Positions 9,729-19,196 of a DNA stretch of 50,000 nucleotides are shown piece after piece. The notes under the pieces are model-generated. The model saw only the letters and a program-made list of their open reading frames with translations. It made no database searches and was not told the origin of the DNA. This stretch comes from Symbiodinium natans. Its lineage: Eukaryota; Sar; Dinophyceae; Suessiales; Symbiodiniaceae. The position numbers and the translations under genes are program-made. Position 1 is the first letter of the stretch; each line of letters starts with the position of its first letter. The DNA lies in contig CAJNDS010000935.1 of assembly GCA_905221605.1 (NCBI GenBank), positions 1 to 50,000 on the forward strand, in the 5' to 3' direction.

Positions 9729-9839
9729 GGGCTTGGGGTCGTGGTGGGGGGGGGGGGTTACGTAAATTTTCAATAGGGCTTCCAGGGGATACCAAGTAGA
9801 CTTGCTAAGTCAAAAGAGCTTTGGATTTTGGGGGGCTTT

Positions 9840-10222
9840 GGGGTTTAGGGTTTTGGAGGGGTTGCGGGTCCAGGGTTTTAGAGGGTTGAGGGCTTAGGGT
9901 TTTGCAGAAGGTGGACGTCCCACACCTAGACATGCGACAGTTGCTTCAGTTTTAGGGTTTTAGAGGGTTTTAGGGGTTTAGGGCTTTAGAGGGTTTTAGA
10001 GGGTTTTAGGGTTTTAGAGGGTTTGAGGGGTTTAGGGCTTTAGAGGGTTTGGGGTTTAGGGGGTTGAGAGGCCTTAGGCTATTAGGGACTCAGGGAGCTC
10101 CGGGCTGTGGGAAAAGCTGGTATTGGGGTTTAGGGTTTAGGGTTTAGGGTTTAGGGTTTAGGGTTTAGGGTTTAGGGTTTAGGGTTTAGGGTTTAGGGTT
10201 TAGGGTTTAGGGTTTAGGGTTT
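9840..10222 (+). repeat. Degenerate then canonical G-array
   Basis: 9840-10075 holds diverged TTTTAGAGGG-type units; 10125-10222 is a clean run of 14 TTTAGGG units. Confidence 0.9.
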
Positions 10223-10240
10223 CGATATTGCTGCTAAACA

Positions 10241-10492
10241 TCAGTACAGACTGAGTGCATGCTTGCGCTGGCACAGCGTCCAGGGGTTTCGACCCTCTTC
10301 ATCCCCGAATTCTGCTTCCGCCTCCTTCTCCTTCGGCTTTTTTGGTTTCGGCTCCTTCTTCGGCCTGTCTTGAGACAGCGCATGGGCTCCAAGCCAAACG
10401 AACACAAACAATAACTCCAGGCTGCCCCCGCGCCCATCCTGGCTCGCTTCTGCGGGCCCCCCCCGCCCCCCCAAACGGCCGGTGGGCTGCAT
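10241..10492 (-). CDS. Hypothetical protein or terminal exon, Lys/Glu/Pro-rich
   Basis: Open for 83 codons from an ATG just inside the block, between a C-array and a G-array. The N-terminal 25 residues are low complexity (G/C-run derived); residues about 28-45 are hydrophobic (ELLFVFVWLGAHA); residues 46-65 are KPKKPKEKEAEAEF, followed by a stop after RKHALSLY. The Lys/Glu part looks coding; a splice acceptor CAAGACAG just before it (near 10377) could make only the last third real. Function unknown. Confidence 0.4.
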   Translation of the reverse strand: MQPTGRLGGRGGPAEASQDGRGGSLELLFVFVWLGAHALSQDRPKKEPKPKKPKEKEAEAEFGDEEGRNPWTLCQRKHALSLY

Positions 10493-10493
10493 T

Positions 10494-10568
10494 CGAAACC
10501 CTAAACCCTAAACCCCTAAACCCCTAAGACCCTAAAACCCTAAAACCCTACAACCCTAAACCCTAAAA
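10494..10568 (-). repeat. Telomere-like C-array
   Basis: Ten or so units with CCCCTAAA and CCCTAAAA variants. Confidence 0.9.
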
Positions 10569-11116
10569 CAATTGCCAATGGAAGGAGGCAAATGCTGTAA
10601 CCCGGTGTGCCGTATGGAGTTGCGTGTGTCGTTGCAAACGGAATGACACGCCTCAAGGGTTGCATGAAGACTCGAAGGCCAAGCTCGTGCGAGAGCACGT
10701 GGAGGGTCTTAAAAACGGAAGCTTCAGGGGTTTAGGGTTTAGCGCTTAGCGGTATTGGGGGTGCAAAGGTTTTAGGGTGATGATGGGATTCAGGTTTGAT
10801 TGTTTCAGGGCTTCTTGCAGAGCATAAGACCTCCCCCCAGGCCACCCACCAAGAGGGGTTAAGGGTTAAGGATTTTGGGGGTTTTAGGGTTGAGGGCCCG
10901 AAGCCCTTCAACCAGCAAATTCCCAAACTCTTCGGGCTGCGGGTTTGGGGATCAGGGCGAAGCCCCAAAACCCAAAACCCTAAACCCGAAACCCTAAACG
11001 CGTCCCAGGATCAGACGCACATAGTGCCGGGTCGGATCGGCCTGCGTCGCCAGGTGGCTGGGTGGTTCTTGATGTTGGACGTCTCGGGGTTCACTGGGCT
11101 TATCGGGCTTATTGGG
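10569..11116. other. No gene seen
   Basis: Scattered G- and C-type units around 10730-10900 and 10970-11000. Overlapping frames are open on both strands but dissolve into array sequence. Confidence 0.5.
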
Positions 11117-11226
11117 TAAACCCTAACCCTAAACCCTAAACCCTAAACCCTAAACCCTAAACCCTAAACCCTAAACCCTAAACCCTAAACCCTAAACCCT
11201 AAACCCTAAACCCTAAACCCTAAACC
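11117..11226 (-). repeat. Telomere-like C-array
   Basis: About 15 canonical units, one of the purest tracts. Confidence 0.97.
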
Positions 11227-11934
11227 ATCTGAAGTTCTTGGGTTGTTCTTAAGCGATTAGCAGGAACTTTTGTCAAGCCCATACACAGTTCAGGGCCTTC
11301 TGGGGGGCTCAACGGCAACACTTTGCTAAAACATTAGGATGCCCAAGAAGAGTCCATGAGTGTTGAGATCAGCCGTTCAGTTGGGCATGAAATGCTCAAT
11401 ACCGGGTAACACGGAGGGCTTGGGGTTTGCGCACTCTATGTATACCTTGAGGCCTATTCCCAAACCCCGCAAAAAATTGAATTCACAAGAAGGACAACTA
11501 TACATGTCACAAAAAACGAACAACAAGTACATACGTAACTATACACATATATATATATGTATGTATACATATATATATATCTGTAGACATGTATGTACAT
11601 ATAGTTGTATATCAATCGATGCATATAGTTTTATGGTTTATTCCTTAATCAGGGGGGGAGGTAAGGGGCTCTCCAGGTCTTCTCGGTTGGCTATGTAAAC
11701 CCCGTGAAACATACTCCTGACTGTGATGTGGTTCAAACCTGGACCTTAAACACTGACGTTTAGGGTTTAGGGGTTAGGGTTTAAGCTTCAAACATCCCAA
11801 GAGCCTCGGGATACTATTTGGTTTCTGACTCTAAACGCTATACCCTAAAACCTCAACTGCGGCAGCGCCAGAGATTGGGACGACGGTGCAGTTCTACGCT
11901 ATCTGACGCCCCCATCATCTGCGAGAGTATATGC
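11227..11934. other. No gene seen; TA microsatellite
   Basis: A TATG/TACA microsatellite occupies 11540-11632; a short G-array sits at 11757-11785. The long frame over 11360-11698 passes through the microsatellite and is not credible. Confidence 0.5.
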
Positions 11935-12045
11935 TTGGCTGCACTCAGGAGGGTAGCTATAAAGTAAACTTTTGGCTGCCTTAATAAGAAACCCAATAAA
12001 CCCAAAAAAGGTAAGGATCTAAAGTTACAGTAAAGCACCACAAAG
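11935..12045 (-). repeat. 111-bp dispersed repeat, copy 1
   Basis: Matches 28509-28619 in the same orientation over 111 bp with about four mismatches. On the minus strand both read LYCNFRSLPFLGLLGF in frame, so it may be part of a mobile element or duplicated gene. Confidence 0.85.
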
Positions 12046-12094
12046 TATGGAGCTTGCTCTGGTTTCCACCTATGATGCGGAGCGCTTGAATGTC

Positions 12095-12202
12095 GGGGTT
12101 GTACCTCGGACCCTTAAGGTTGTACCCTTGGATTTTGGGGACCCTGTTTAAAGATCCTCAGGCAGTATAAGGGCCACAATAAGAGTATCTTGGGGGGAAG
12201 CT
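12095..12202 (+). repeat. Dispersed repeat, copy 2 (pair with 8535-8645)
   Basis: Collinear with 8535-8645 at moderate identity. Confidence 0.65.
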
Positions 12203-12249
12203 AAGGTTGATACGAGTCTGAATCCCTTGATTGAACTAGGGCACCCCAA

Positions 12250-12315
12250 AAAACCCGAAACCCTAAACCCTAAACTCTCAACCCTAAACCCTAAACCCAA
12301 GCAACCCCTAAACCC
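12250..12315 (-). repeat. Telomere-like C-array
   Basis: CCCTAAA with CTCTCAA variants. Confidence 0.9.
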
Positions 12316-12341
12316 TCCAAAACACTCCGCTGCCTGGAAAC

Positions 12342-12402
12342 CTTGGCTCTTGTGAGAGAGCCGAACCAGGGTGCCGCGCACCTTAAGGCGCTGGGGCATC
12401 AT
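12342..12402 (-). CDS. Candidate first exon with ATG
   Basis: From ATGATG the frame reads MMPQRLKVRGTLVRLSHK then SQ, ending CAAG before GTTTCC; a G-array (sense) follows about 30 nt later and a C-array precedes. An alternative donor CTTAAG|GTGCGC lies inside. No family recognised. Confidence 0.3.
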
Positions 12403-12426
12403 GGCAGCTTACGAGGTCTTCATGGT

Positions 12427-12572
12427 TGGGTTTAGGGTTTAGGGTTTAGGGTTTAGGGTTTAGGGTTTAGGGTTTAGGGTTTAGGGTTTAGGGTTTAGGG
12501 TTTAGGGTTTAGGGTTTAGGGTTTAGGGTTTAGTTTAGGGTTTAGGGTGTAGGGTTTAGGGTTTAGGGCTCA
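12427..12572 (+). repeat. Telomere-like G-array
   Basis: About 20 units, one of the longest pure tracts. Confidence 0.97.
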
Positions 12573-13414
12573 AGTCGGGAGTGAGGTAGCTTCTAGCCCC
12601 CTCCCCGCCCACTCCCCACCATGTTGACCGTTTATTTCTAAGGGTTTTGTCCTAAACCCTAAACCCTAAACCCTAAACGGAATTGCATATTAAGGATCGG
12701 CTTGAGCCTGACAGGCTTCGTAGGGCCCTGAGCTCGAAACCCTGTATCTTAACCTTGAGCCGCGAAACTCCAGAAGCCTCTAGAGCCGCGAAACCTTTAA
12801 AAAACCCCGATGCCCTTCATCCTACTGCAATTCTCCAAGCTCGGAGACCGTAAAGCACTCCCAAACCATGCGCACTTACTGGTGGGTCCTTAAACCTCTG
12901 AAAAAAGTTAAACCCTAAACCCTAAACCCAATCAGGGAATGACAGCATTTCTCCTCAGGGCCTTCCCGGGGGGACCAAGGCAAGGTTGGAAAACTGGCTT
13001 TTTAGGATGGAGAAGGGGTCACACACAAGGGGCGCGCTTCGGGTTTAGGGTATTTGGGTAGTTCATACTTTTCAGGGATCCCTAGACCCTAACCCAAAAC
13101 GCTAAACCCTAAACCCTAAACCGCCTAAACCCTAAACCCGGAACAAGGGGATGATGAGAGAGGGCTCATGGGCTTAGGTCAGCTCGGTACCTCAAGCTTC
13201 TTGGGGGTTAGGTTTCGGGAGATCCCCTAATCCGTGCTCTTGATTAGTAGGGCCCCCCCCCCCTCCCACACCCCCCCGAGAATAATGGCAAGGGGTCTGT
13301 TATTTCCTGGGCTGGGATTGGGGGGAGGGGGGTTGGGGGAGGTGCGCGGAAAGGGGCTGTCCTCTTGCGTCCTTTTCCGCTCCTCTTTTGGAAGGCTTAT
13401 TTATGTTTTTGCCA
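12573..13414. other. No gene seen
   Basis: Short C-arrays (12655-12680, 12910-12930, 13095-13140), a C-rich run at 13252-13276 and GC-rich sequence. No credible frame. Confidence 0.5.
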
Positions 13415-13815
13415 CGTCATGGTGGGCCCGCCGGGGCTTGCCATTCTTTTAGGGGGTGTTATTCATCCCAAATTCTGGCCTGAATTCCGGCCCCGTAAGG
13501 GATAGGTCAGGAGCGAATGATTTGAGCAATGATCCTAGATGAAAAATGGTAAGGAATCGCAGTTTTCTGCTGCAGCCTCCAACTCCAAAAAAGCAGGAGA
13601 GGACCTGGGCACTTGCTTACTCAAACTCTCTGTGCTCATCGTCATGGTGGCCTGCCTGGCTTTCCATTATTTTAGGGGGTTTTATTAATCCAAAATTCTC
13701 GCCTGAATTCCGGCCCTGTAAGGGGTAGGTCAGGAGCGAATGATTTGGGCAATGATCCTAAATGAACAGTAGTAAGGAATCGCAGTTTTCTGCTGCAGTC
13801 TCCAATTCAAAAGAA
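13415..13815 (+). repeat. Tandem duplication, period about 223 bp
   Basis: The segment from GTCATGGTGG through CTGCTGCAG-CTCCAA at 13418-13590 recurs at 13641-13815. Shared landmarks are CTGAATTCCGGCCC, GGTCAGGAGCGAATGATTTG and GGAATCGCAGTTTTCTGCTG. The copies have diverged by substitutions and small indels. Confidence 0.85.
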
Positions 13816-14099
13816 TTTCCATTGTTCCTGTAGCCTTCAGCAATTCCAATTTTGTTGGGCCCCCAAATCTTTTACTTTAAGGGGTTTGTTGGTGCATTTT
13901 GGGGCTTTTGGCTCCCGTAATGGAACGTAGTCTTCCCGGAGGGTTCGGGGCAAAAAATATTTGCATTAAATTTCGGTGGTTTTATTCATCAGATCCTCGG
14001 ATTAAAGTCTGCATCTCCTTCAGCCACTAAGCTCCCCAAACCTCTGAAGCTAAAGCCTCCAAGTCTTCTTAAGCACTCTAAAGATAAAACATTCAACAG
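13816..14099. other. No gene seen
   Basis: AT-richer unique sequence without a long frame. Confidence 0.4.
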
Positions 14100-14184
14100 A
14101 ACCCTAAACCCTAAACCCTAAACCCTAAACCCTAAACCCTAAACCCTAGACCCTAAACCCTAAACCCTAAACCCTAGACCCTTT
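14100..14184 (-). repeat. C-array meeting a short G-array
   Basis: Twelve CCCTAAA/CCCTAGA units run directly into CCCTTTAGGG and two TTTAGGG units, a zero-length C-to-G junction. Confidence 0.95.
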
Positions 14185-14189
14185 AGGGT

Positions 14190-14285
14190 TTAGGGCTTGT
14201 CCTCAGAGGCCGCGGCCCCACTCCGCCGCAGCCGCTGCGAAAGCGGAAGGTCGCCGGCGACGCGCACGCCGCTCGGCTCCAGCTC
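14190..14285 (-). CDS. Candidate terminal exon
   Basis: Sense order: CTCCTGTCAAAG acceptor, 31 codons and a TAA formed by the array sequence CCCTAA. It reads ELEPSGVRVAGDLPLSQR then LRRSGAAASEDKP, with GC-rich third positions. Upstream sequence stays open (GSFCEPLLSK), so the exon may start earlier, near 14310. Function unknown. Confidence 0.45.
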   Translation of the reverse strand, partial: ELEPSGVRVAGDLPLSQRLRRSGAAASEDKP

Positions 14286-14339
14286 CTTTGACAGGAGGGG
14301 CTCACAGAATGAGCCCCAAACCCTAAAAACCCCAAACAT

Positions 14340-14430
14340 GTAGGGTTTAGGGTTTAGGGTTTAGGGTTTAGGGTTTAGGGTTTCCCCCAAACCCCAAACC
14401 CCAAACCCAAACCCCAAACCCCAAACCCCC
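14340..14430. repeat. Head-to-head G-array / C-array junction
   Basis: Six TTTAGGG units (14340-14385) run straight into CCCCCAAA/CCCCAAA units (14386-14430) with no unique sequence between, the arrangement expected of fused chromosome ends. Confidence 0.9.
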
Positions 14431-14436
14431 TGACAC

Positions 14437-14507
14437 CAAAGGCTACGCCTGGCCTTCGTCGCTGGCAATGTATCGAAGAGGGAGCCCTGGCGGCCACCGT
14501 CCGGCTC
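14437..14507 (-). CDS. Candidate exon, 71 nt
   Basis: Sense order: CCCTAAAGAAG acceptor, open block, TTTG followed by GTGTCAGGG and a G-array. It reads EPDGGRQGSLFDTLPATK then ARRSL. Both neighbours fit the C-block-G pattern. Confidence 0.45.
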
Positions 14508-14514
14508 CTTCTTT

Positions 14515-14900
14515 AGGGCTTCAGGTTTAGGGTTTATGGTTTAAGGGTTTAGGGTTTAGGGCTTCAGGGTGTTTCGGGCTTAGGAAAGTTAACAGGGTTT
14601 AGGGTGTTAGGGTTTAGGTTTTAGGGCGTTTCGGGGGTTTAGGGGCTCCTTCTTTAGGGCTTCAGGGTGTTTCGGGCTTCGGAAAGTTAGCAGGGTTGAG
14701 GGTGTTGGGGTTTAGGTTTTAGGGGGTTTAGGGCATTTCGGGTTTCGGAAAGTTAGCAGGGTTTAGGGTGTTAGGGTTTAGGTTTTAGGGGGGTTTCGGG
14801 GGTTTAGGGTGTTAGGGTTTCAGGGTGCTTAGGGTGTTTAGGGTGTTAGGGTTTTCAAGGCTTTTTAGGATGCCAGGGTTTCACGGTTCTAGGGTTTCAG
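14515..14900 (+). repeat. Higher-order repeat of degenerate G units
   Basis: A unit of roughly 80-95 bp containing GGAAAGTTAGCAGGG, GGGTGTTAGGG and TTTAGGTTTTAGGG occurs three times (GGAAAGTTA near 14583, 14678 and 14748). Confidence 0.85.
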
Positions 14901-14957
14901 GGGGGCTCCTCGGTTTAGAGCTTCGGGATGAGCAAGCAACCGGGCATCGTGGATAAT

Positions 14958-15001
14958 TGGGGGGGGGGGGGTTAGGGTTTAGGGTTTAGGGTTTAGGGTT
15001 T
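14958..15001 (+). repeat. G run plus G-array
   Basis: Eleven or more G followed by four TTTAGGG units. Confidence 0.9.
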
Positions 15002-15238
15002 GGATCCTGTGAATCTAGGTCCTGCTACTGGGAACGGGAAGCGTGGTTCTGACACCCCCTTCGCTATCGAACTGCAGTCCGGCTTCGCGAACATTTCGGT
15101 CTGCCGCGGGCTGTGCCAGCTTTCAACGTAAGCTGCGCTGTCTCCGATCGCACACTGAGACGTTTTACTCCACATGGCATTGTTGGTTGGCCAAGTAGAC
15201 CCTTCCAGCATCATCTGCGCTCTATCACCAAGTATCTC
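14993..15238 (-). CDS. Candidate terminal exon, hypothetical protein
   Basis: A pyrimidine-rich acceptor CATTGCTGCCTAG precedes 81 codons and a TAA supplied by the array (AAACCCTAA). The first internal Met is at 15214. Sequence includes EILGDRAQMMLEGSTWPT, NNAMWSKTSQCAIGDSA and AYVESWHSPRQTEMFAKP, with a composition unlike array-derived frames. The + strand is also partly open. Family not recognised. Confidence 0.45.
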   Translation of the reverse strand, partial: EILGDRAQMMLEGSTWPTNNAMWSKTSQCAIGDSAAYVESWHSPRQTEMFAKPDCSSIAKGVSEPRFPFPVAGPRFTGSKP

Positions 15239-15967
15239 CTAGGCAGCAATGAGTATGCACATCATGTAGCTTTCTGGACTGTCCGAGTTCATTGTCTAAG
15301 TGTCTCACTCAGCTTCAAGCGGTACCAGTGGGTGGGTATTGGGCAACAGGGTGCCAGTTTAAGGTTAGAGGCCTAAGTGGTCCACCCATAAGAAGGTGTT
15401 TTAGGGTTGAGGGTTTAGGGTTGAGGGTATCTTGCTCACGTCAGGAGCCCCCCCCCCCCCCCCAAACCATGAACCGCAAACCTCAGCCCACAGCAAATCC
15501 TCAGCCCCACCTCCCTGTCCCCCACTCCCTTGGCCCTGCCTGACTGAGTTGCTACATGCAAATCACACCCCCTCGCCCCCTCTCGGCCTCCCCCGGCAAT
15601 TTGATGTATCGGCGAGAAAGAATCCCCTCGACCCGAAACACCGAAACCCCTGAACCCCCAAAACCTAACCCCCTTCTTAACCCTTCTTAGGGCGCAATGC
15701 TCTCCTCGAGGTTCTCCTCCTTCGGTGCCTCCGCCTCCTCCTTCTTTTTTTGTTGTGGGAGGGGGGGGGGGGGTTTAGGGGTTAGGGTTTAGGGTTTAGG
15801 GTGTGCGTGTGTGAGGGGGGGGGGGGGGGGGTCGTTTCATTCTGTTGGCCTGTCTGCTTCCAACATTAGGGTTTAGGGTTTAGGGTTTCGGGTTGAATTT
15901 CTGTTCGGCTACCTTGGGCTGCCACATGATGAGCATGTGGAGGGAACCTGCTCGGGCACAAGGTCGA
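15239..15967. other. No gene seen
   Basis: Short G-type units at 15397-15430, 15775-15800 and 15868-15890; homopolymer runs of C (15451-15467) and G (15760-15772, 15817-15831). Pro-rich frames over the C runs are artefacts. Confidence 0.5.
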
Positions 15968-16112
15968 CCCCCTCGAAAACCCCAAGCCCTAAACCCCAAA
16001 CCCTAAACCCTAAACCCCAAACCCTAAACCCTAAACCCTAAACCCCAAACCCTAAACCCTAAACCCTAAACCCGAAACCCCAAACCCTAAACCCTAAACC
16101 CCAAGCCCCAAG
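15968..16112 (-). repeat. Telomere-like C-array
   Basis: About 20 units mixing CCCTAAA and CCCCAAA in a roughly regular pattern. Confidence 0.95.
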
Positions 16113-16184
16113 CCATTCGAGTCCAACTGGCCCGAAGACCTCAAGTCTGCAACCCATAGATCCCTACTTGGAGGCTACCCCTAA
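16113..16184 (+). CDS. Candidate terminal exon
   Basis: After CCCCAAG the frame reads PFESNWPEDLKSATHRSL then LGGYP and stops at TAA. It sits between a C-array and the G-array at 16204-16230. No family recognised. Confidence 0.3.
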   Translation, partial: PFESNWPEDLKSATHRSLLGGYP

Positions 16185-16203
16185 AAGGGGAGGACGACAA
16201 GGG

Positions 16204-16230
16204 GGTTTAGGGTTTAGGGTTTAGGGCTTA
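16204..16230 (+). repeat. Short G-array
   Basis: Three TTTAGGG units and a CTTAGG. Confidence 0.9.
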
Positions 16231-17489
16231 GGAAACTGAACCCTAAAAAGAAAGTGGGATGAGGGCCTACTCTGGGTCCTAGAGTCTGAAATGTGCGCCA
16301 TTGGTTGGTAAACCAATATTTCTCTTTAGAAGGGCAAATGGGGATTTGTTGTCTTTTTCACGATTATTCATCCTTTATTATATATATATATATATATATA
16401 CTTTTTTTTTTTTTTTGGGGGGGGGGGTTCTTGAGCAAATAGTAGCAAACTACTCCGAGGCCCAGAACCGGGAACCCTCTTCGACAGCGCCTGTTCCTCC
16501 AGCAGGCTCGGAGGTTCTGGCGGATCCGGCGCCTGAGTCCGGCTGACACAAGAAAAGGGGCTGAGGGTTTTAGGGTTTTACAGGTTGTAGTAGGGTCTGG
16601 AGTTGTAGGGCTGTAGGGTTCTAGGGTTTTCTGGGCCATTGTTGGGCACTATCTAAACATGATCATGTTTTTTCCTTTTTGGGTTTAAGTATTCAAAAAT
16701 GTACAAAGTATTTTCAACGATGAGCCATTTAGGGCTTGTGGTTTTGGTTTAGGGTTCTAGGGTGCTAGGGTTTTAGGCTTGAGGGTTTTTGGATTTGGGG
16801 TTTAGGGTGTTTGGATGTTTTGGGATGTTTTTGGGCTTAAGTTGGTTCAAGGCTAGGCACCAGGGATGAGGGTGTTAGGGTGTTAGGTTGTTGCGGTGTT
16901 AGGGTGCTAGGGTTTGGGGTTTAGCGCAACCCTTAGCCCCTAGACCCTAAAACCTCCAGGTTGAGGGCTGAGGCCCGACTTCCGGACTCCCAAACGCTCC
17001 TCGAAGGGCGAGATTATGAACCCTCGAAACCCTCAACTGAGCGAGACGCCAGAGCGACAAAGATTGCGGGGGGCCGCAGCTCAGCAAAGAACCAGTCGGT
17101 GTTGAGGACCTCGTTCAATCCCCGAGCACTCTGGCGCTGGCCGCCAGAAGTACCGGGACGCTCGTCCTGCGGCGTGCTGGAACTTGGAGGTGACAGTCTC
17201 CAGGTACTTCCCCCAGCGCCTCGGCAGCATGCAGATGCCGCTCCTCCACGACTGAACTCCAAGCTTCCGGGGCGGCCCGTACCCGACACTGCTCGAACAG
17301 ATGCAAGGCGAATGCCAAGCGAAGATGCTTCGTTTTTCCGTCTTACCAAAGTCCCTGGCTTGCTCTTGGTCCTCCCAAACCCTAAACCCTAGAAAAAGGC
17401 GGCTCACTCTGAAAACTATTCCCTAAATGTGATCCTCTCAAAGCCCTAAACCCAATGAGGGGCACACTCAGCTGCCACAGGTGCACTTC
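16231..17489. other. Degenerate G-type units and a GC-rich block
   Basis: 16555-16925 contains diverged TTTAGGG-like units (GTTAGGGTG, TTTTAGGG). 16960-17380 is GC-rich and open in three minus-strand and one plus-strand frame; fragments such as LGKYLETVTSKFQHAAGR look protein-like but no single frame spans it. If it was a gene it is now broken; I cannot assign it. Confidence 0.4.
16376..16430. repeat. (TA)n, T run and G run in series
   Basis: About ten TA, then 16 T, then 11 G. The YIYIYI frames over it are artefacts. Confidence 0.95.
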
Positions 17490-17640
17490 CTGGTTCTTAG
17501 TCCTATGTCGTCCCTTAAAAAGCTTTAAAGTGCAGGACATAAGGTGCCTAATTCCCTCATTCCCTACTAGCCCTGAACCCTAAACCCTAAACCCTAAACC
17601 CTAAACCCTAAACCCTAGCTCATTCTCTACTAAGAACCAG
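17490..17640. mobile_element. MITE-like element with internal telomere tract
   Basis: Ends CTGGTTCTTAGT and ACTAAGAACCAG are inverted repeats and match the ends of 40609-40676. A C-array tract (17571-17618) lies near the right end, bounded by direct repeats CTCATTCCCTACTAG (17556-17570) and CTCATTCTCTACTAAG (17619-17634). The inner part matches the paralogue's CTCATTCCCTCATTCCC. Confidence 0.65.
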
Positions 17641-17957
17641 TCGAACTCTGAGATCCCGGCGCTTTGGAAGGCCCAAACCCCCAAAAGCACCTCCAGCAAA
17701 AACCAGAACTCAATATCCAGCAAAAAAACACCTAACCCCAAAGCCTAAAACCCTACACTCAGCTCTAAACCCTAAACCGCAAACCCCCCCCAAAAATCCC
17801 AAACCCAGCCCAAACCCCAAACCCTACACTCTAAACCCCAAACCCAAAAACCCCCCCAAAACCACTCCAAACTCTAAACCCCCCAAAAGCCCCCAAAAAC
17901 CCGAAACCCCAAATCCCAACACCCTAAACCCTAAACCCTAAACCCTAAACCCCAAAG
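17641..17957 (-). repeat. Degenerate C-type repeats
   Basis: CCCCAAA, CCCTACACTC and CCCCAAAA-like units of decaying regularity; no gene. Confidence 0.8.
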
Positions 17958-17959
17958 CC

Positions 17960-18045
17960 CCTGTGGCTGGCCTCCGGGCCATTTTCCTGGGTCTCTTCCG
18001 TAGCCGGCTGCTTGCTGCCTCCGGCCTTCCCAACTGGGAGTCTGA
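17960..18045 (-). CDS. Possible exon
   Basis: GC-rich block open on the minus strand, reading VGKAGGSKQPATEETQEN then GPEASHRG, hydrophilic and probably disordered. A G-array lies at both sense ends, so only the downstream side fits the exon pattern. Confidence 0.25.
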
Positions 18046-18128
18046 ACCCTAAACCCTAAACCCTAAACCCTAAACCCTAAACCCTAAACCCTAGACCCTA
18101 GACCCTAAACCCTAAACCCTAAACCTTC
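18046..18128 (-). repeat. Telomere-like C-array
   Basis: Twelve units including CCCTAGA variants. Confidence 0.95.
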
Positions 18129-18224
18129 CCAACTGGAGAGTTCACGCGGTCGGCGTCCCACACCCTCAAAACCTATCATTTTTCCAGCAACGCTGCGTGA
18201 TTTTGGGGGGGCCTTAGGAAGTAG

Positions 18225-18275
18225 ACTAGGGTTTAGGGTTTAGGGTTTAGGGTTTAGGGCCTAGGGTTTAGGGTT
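18225..18275 (+). repeat. Telomere-like G-array
   Basis: Seven units; a second tract at 18437-18467 has four. Confidence 0.9.
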
Positions 18276-19113
18276 GGGGGTTATTATAGTCTAGCCATAT
18301 AAGAACTACAAAAGAATACGATGAGTAACTATTCCGACCCTAAATTAGTTTTGTGGTTCAAGGTCCCCAAGCCCTGCACCCCAGAAATGCAAAGACACAC
18401 ATTTTGGAGCTTCGGAGACCCAAAGCCTGAACTTCAGGGTTTAGGGTTTAGGGTTTAGGGTTTAGGAATTTGGGCACTCTGGTCCACTCGGAAAGCCTTT
18501 TGCTTCTGGGAGTAGGGTTGGTAAGGTGGGTTATGAGATTATAATGGGGTTTCTAAGGGATACAAGTAGTCAAAAGAGCTTGCAAACGGCTAGCCACATT
18601 CTGAGAGAAGGGGTATCTTTTCGAGGTGTTTGGGTTTAGGGTTTCGGGCTTCGGGTTTAAGGTTTAGGGTCAGTCGAATCGAACCTCCTCCGCCTCCTCC
18701 GGCAAAGTGACCTGCACTTCCTTGGCCGTGCATCTTCGCACCCTAAACCCTAAGCCCTAAGCCCTAAACCCTAAAATCCTAATCCCTAAAACCCTAAACC
18801 CCAAACCCTAAACCCAAAACCCTAAACCCTAAACCCCAAACCCCAAACCTTCCGGTTCAGGGTTGAGAATCCCCAGGCCCTAGCCTCAACATAAGACCGA
18901 TGCAGAGAGGTCAGGGTACCAAGCAGCTTTGCGCAGCTTTTCCAGTCAAGGATACAGGGTTTAGGGTTTAGGGTTTAGGGTTTAGGGTGTAGGGTTTAGG
19001 GTGTAGGGCTTAGGGTTTGGGGTTCCTACCACCCTACATGCCCAGTCCTGCCGATGGGTGGGGTTCTACAGGGAGGGCCCGCAGAACTTAAAAATCTGCG
19101 CCTAATCAAACCC
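18276..19113. other. Array fragments, no gene
   Basis: Contains the G-array at 18437-18467, a GC-rich block at 18680-18735 (open on minus as TAKEVQVTLPEEAEEVRF), a C-array with variants at 18740-18850 and a G-array at 18955-19025. Confidence 0.6.
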
Positions 19114-19123
19114 AGAAAGTTCT

Positions 19124-19187
19124 GGCGGGAGGGTTTTTTTTTTTTTAAAAGGTGTGGCTCGGACGCTTTTTTAAAAAGGTGTGGCTC
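19124..19187 (+). repeat. Left terminal inverted repeat
   Basis: GGCGGGAGGG, a T-run, AAAAGGTGTGGCTCGG, a second T-run and AAAAAGGTGTGGCTC. The outermost ten bases match the right end imperfectly; the rest match closely. Confidence 0.8.
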
Positions 19188-19196
19188 AGCTTGGCT

